From positions 42,573 to 106,572 of the forward strand of contig JAJDAK010000028.1 in the NCBI GenBank assembly GCA_029261895.1: a DNA stretch of 64,000 nt, read 5' to 3'. The position numbers and the translations under genes were made by a program. Positions 62,692 through 64,000 of the stretch are shown here, one piece after another. This stretch comes from Deltaproteobacteria bacterium. Its GTDB lineage: Bacteria; Myxococcota_A; UBA9160; SZUA-336. Each line of letters begins with the position of its first letter. Position 1 is the first letter of the stretch. Under the pieces are notes generated by a model, which saw nothing but the letters and a program-made list of their open reading frames with translations, was not told the DNA's origin and searched no databases.

Positions 62692-63839
62692 GCGTCGATA
62701 TTTTTCAATCCAGAACCGACACCTTGGTGTCGGTCGACGAGCTCAGCAAGAAGCTCAAAAAGGGCAAGCCGCTTCGGATCAAGTATGGCTGTGATCCCTC
62801 CGCGCCGGATCTGCACCTTGGCCATACGATCGCGCTTACCAAACTGCGAGAGCTTCAAGACGCGGGCCATACGGTCATCTTTCTGATTGGCGATTTCACT
62901 GCGATGATCGGCGACCCGACGGGCCGCTCGAAGACCCGGCCGACTTTGTCTGCGGAGGAGGTACGTGAGAATTCGGAAACCTACCAGGAACAGGTGGGTC
63001 GCGTACTGGACACAAGCCGTGTGGAGGTTCGGTTCAATAGCGAGTGGATGAGTCAGATGAGCTCTGCAGATCTGATTCGTCTCGCGTCGCACCAGACGGT
63101 TGCTCGGATGTTGGAGCGCGATGACTTCAAGAAGCGCATGGCCGCCGAAACATCGATCTCGATTCATGAGTTTCTCTATCCGTTAGTGCAGGCTTACGAT
63201 TCGGTCGCGTTGGAAGCGGATGTCGAGGTCGGGGGCACGGATCAATTCTTCAATCTTCTTCTAGGACGAGAGATTCAACGCGCCTATGGGCAGGAATCTC
63301 AAATCGTGATGACGTTTCCACTTCTGGAAGGCACCGACGGTGTGGAGAAGATGTCGAAGTCGCTCGGCAATGCGATTGGCATCAACGAAGCGCCGGAAGA
63401 AATCTACGGTAAGACGATGTCGATTCCCGATAGCTTACTACCAAGCTGGATTGAATTACTCGCAGATCCGAGTTGGGAACTCGAAGTGCTGGGCGATTCC
63501 CCACGCGACCAAAAGGCGCTGCTGGCAAAAAGACTGGTGTGCCGATTCCACACTTATGAAGCGGCGACTAAAGCGGAGGCGCATTTTGAGCGCGTGTTTC
63601 GTCAGCACCAGGCACCAGAGGACATGCCGGCGTTTGAGCTGGCGGCGAACACGTCGCTATTGGTCGCAGTTATGACCGCAGGTTTCGCGAAGAGCAAGGG
63701 CGAAGCCAGGCGGCTCTTGGCTCAAGGTGGCGTAAAGCTCGACGATGAACGTATTACGGATGGTGAGGCGACACTTGGTGCGGGTGAGCATGTTCTACAA
63801 GCAGGGAAACGCCGTTTCGCCAAACTCAACGCGAAGTAG
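62688..63839 (+). CDS. tyrS: Tyrosyl-tRNA synthetase
   Basis: This class I enzyme charges tRNA-Tyr. The 383-aa protein has the N-terminal [19 protein letters not shown] (HIGH motif as HLGH), the tyrosine-side [16 protein letters not shown], the KMSKS loop ([12 protein letters not shown]) and a C-terminal S4 RNA-binding domain ([19 protein letters not shown]). GTG 62688 inside the fthC stop has GGAGG (62679-62683) upstream and gives the family start. The gene ends 55 nt before a repeat element; I see no intrinsic terminator directly after it. Confidence 0.96.
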   Translation: MSVDIFQSRTDTLVSVDELSKKLKKGKPLRIKYGCDPSAPDLHLGHTIALTKLRELQDAGHTVIFLIGDFTAMIGDPTGRSKTRPTLSAEEVRENSETYQEQVGRVLDTSRVEVRFNSEWMSQMSSADLIRLASHQTVARMLERDDFKKRMAAETSISIHEFLYPLVQAYDSVALEADVEVGGTDQFFNLLLGREIQRAYGQESQIVMTFPLLEGTDGVEKMSKSLGNAIGINEAPEEIYGKTMSIPDSLLPSWIELLADPSWELEVLGDSPRDQKALLAKRLVCRFHTYEAATKAEAHFERVFRQHQAPEDMPAFELAANTSLLVAVMTAGFAKSKGEARRLLAQGGVKLDDERITDGEATLGAGEHVLQAGKRRFAKLNAK

Positions 63840-63894
63840 AAATCGCGAGTTCATGAGGGGATAAGATGGTGGTTCGAGTTTTGGTTGGCCCTAA

Positions 63895-63945
63895 TACCTG
63901 CAATTAATGGGGACGTTGGCTACCTGCAATTAATGGGGACGTTGG
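63895..63945 (+). repeat. Tandem direct repeat of 25 nt
   Basis: Two identical 25-nt copies (63895-63919 and 63921-63945) are separated by one base. Each contains TGCAATTAATGGGGACG followed by TTGG. The second copy runs into the palindrome that reaches the window edge. Confidence 0.9.
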
Positions 63946-64000
63946 TTAAAAAGTTGCACATTTCCGGCATCCGCCGAAAATGTGCAACTTTTTAACCAAC
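63941..64000. repeat. Long palindrome at the right window edge, probable repeat or mobile element border
   Basis: Arms 63941-63963 and 63978-64000 are perfect inverted repeats of 23 bp (outer end GTTGGTTAAAAAGTTGCAC). After one mismatch, CGGC/GCCG (63965-63968, 63973-63976) adds 4 bp, leaving a 4-base loop. The stem with its T-runs might act as a terminator for tyrS and for a convergent gene, but the perfect 23-bp arms and the adjoining tandem repeats look more like a REP-type or transposon-related element. The element may continue beyond the window. Confidence 0.8.

Overview
The window is a dense, almost wholly coding stretch of a Gram-negative chromosome. An outer membrane is shown by bamA, two skp-like genes, a lipid A/Kdo pathway (fabZ, lpxA, lpxI, lpxB, waaA, lpxK, an lpxL-type acyltransferase, kdsA), lolC/E and lolD, lnt, msbA and an lptF/G permease. 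LpxI in place of LpxH, a Gfo/Idh/MocA oxidoreductase between lpxI and lpxB, a 7TM-HD phosphohydrolase after phoH, a DUF370 gene between yicC and gmk, and frequent TTG/GTG starts with 1-14 nt overlaps recall the former Deltaproteobacteria (Desulfobacterota, Myxococcota, Binatota and relatives). A closer placement is not possible from sequence reading alone. No rRNA, tRNA, CRISPR array, prophage, insertion-sequence transposase or recognisable defence system was found.

Layout. 1-10774 (+): tail of an unknown membrane protein, then phoH, the HD phosphohydrolase, ybeY, lnt, prfB (with a programmed +1 frameshift), lysS, lolC/E and lolD. 10948-24783 (+): envelope and lipid A block of bamA, two skp-like genes, fabZ, lpxA, lpxI, gnnA-like, lpxB, waaA, lpxK and lpxL-like, followed by bioB, kdsA and a Trm112-like gene. 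24731-26751 (-): a Kdo/WaaP-type kinase and an LptF/G permease. 26790-37822 (+): LPS core genes (two heptosyltransferase-like GT9, a GT2, a sugar epimerase, a heptose-7-phosphate kinase), then yicC, DUF370, gmk and rel/spoT, then two more glycosyltransferases. 37789-41220 (-): msbA, rpmB and an FAD oxidoreductase. 41297-53450 (+): a GT2, a DUF62 SAM-cleaving enzyme, a heterodimeric ABC exporter, smc, ftsY, glpK and a glycerophosphodiesterase. 53401-61124 (-): a polyprenyl-phosphate sugar transferase, a structured repeat-rich gap, and gltD-gltB. 61527-63839 (+): zapB-like, zapA, fthC and tyrS. The right edge (63895-64000) carries a tandem repeat and a long near-perfect palindrome that looks like the border of a repeat or mobile element.

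How the genes fit together. Most of the window builds the outer membrane: Kdo2-lipid A synthesis, flipping by MsbA, a transport permease, core sugar addition, a core kinase, lipoprotein acylation and release, and beta-barrel assembly. Housekeeping genes for translation, chromosome segregation, division, stringent response and nitrogen assimilation are interleaved. The observations most worth following are the inverted-repeat element between gltD and the sugar transferase with a possible leader peptide, the palindrome at the right edge, the GnnA-like gene inside the lipid A operon, a Cys replacing the P-loop glycine of LpxK, the five-helix extension on LolC/E, and the prfB frameshift site inside the lnt/prfB overlap. 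I did not find a convincing wholly new multi-gene system.
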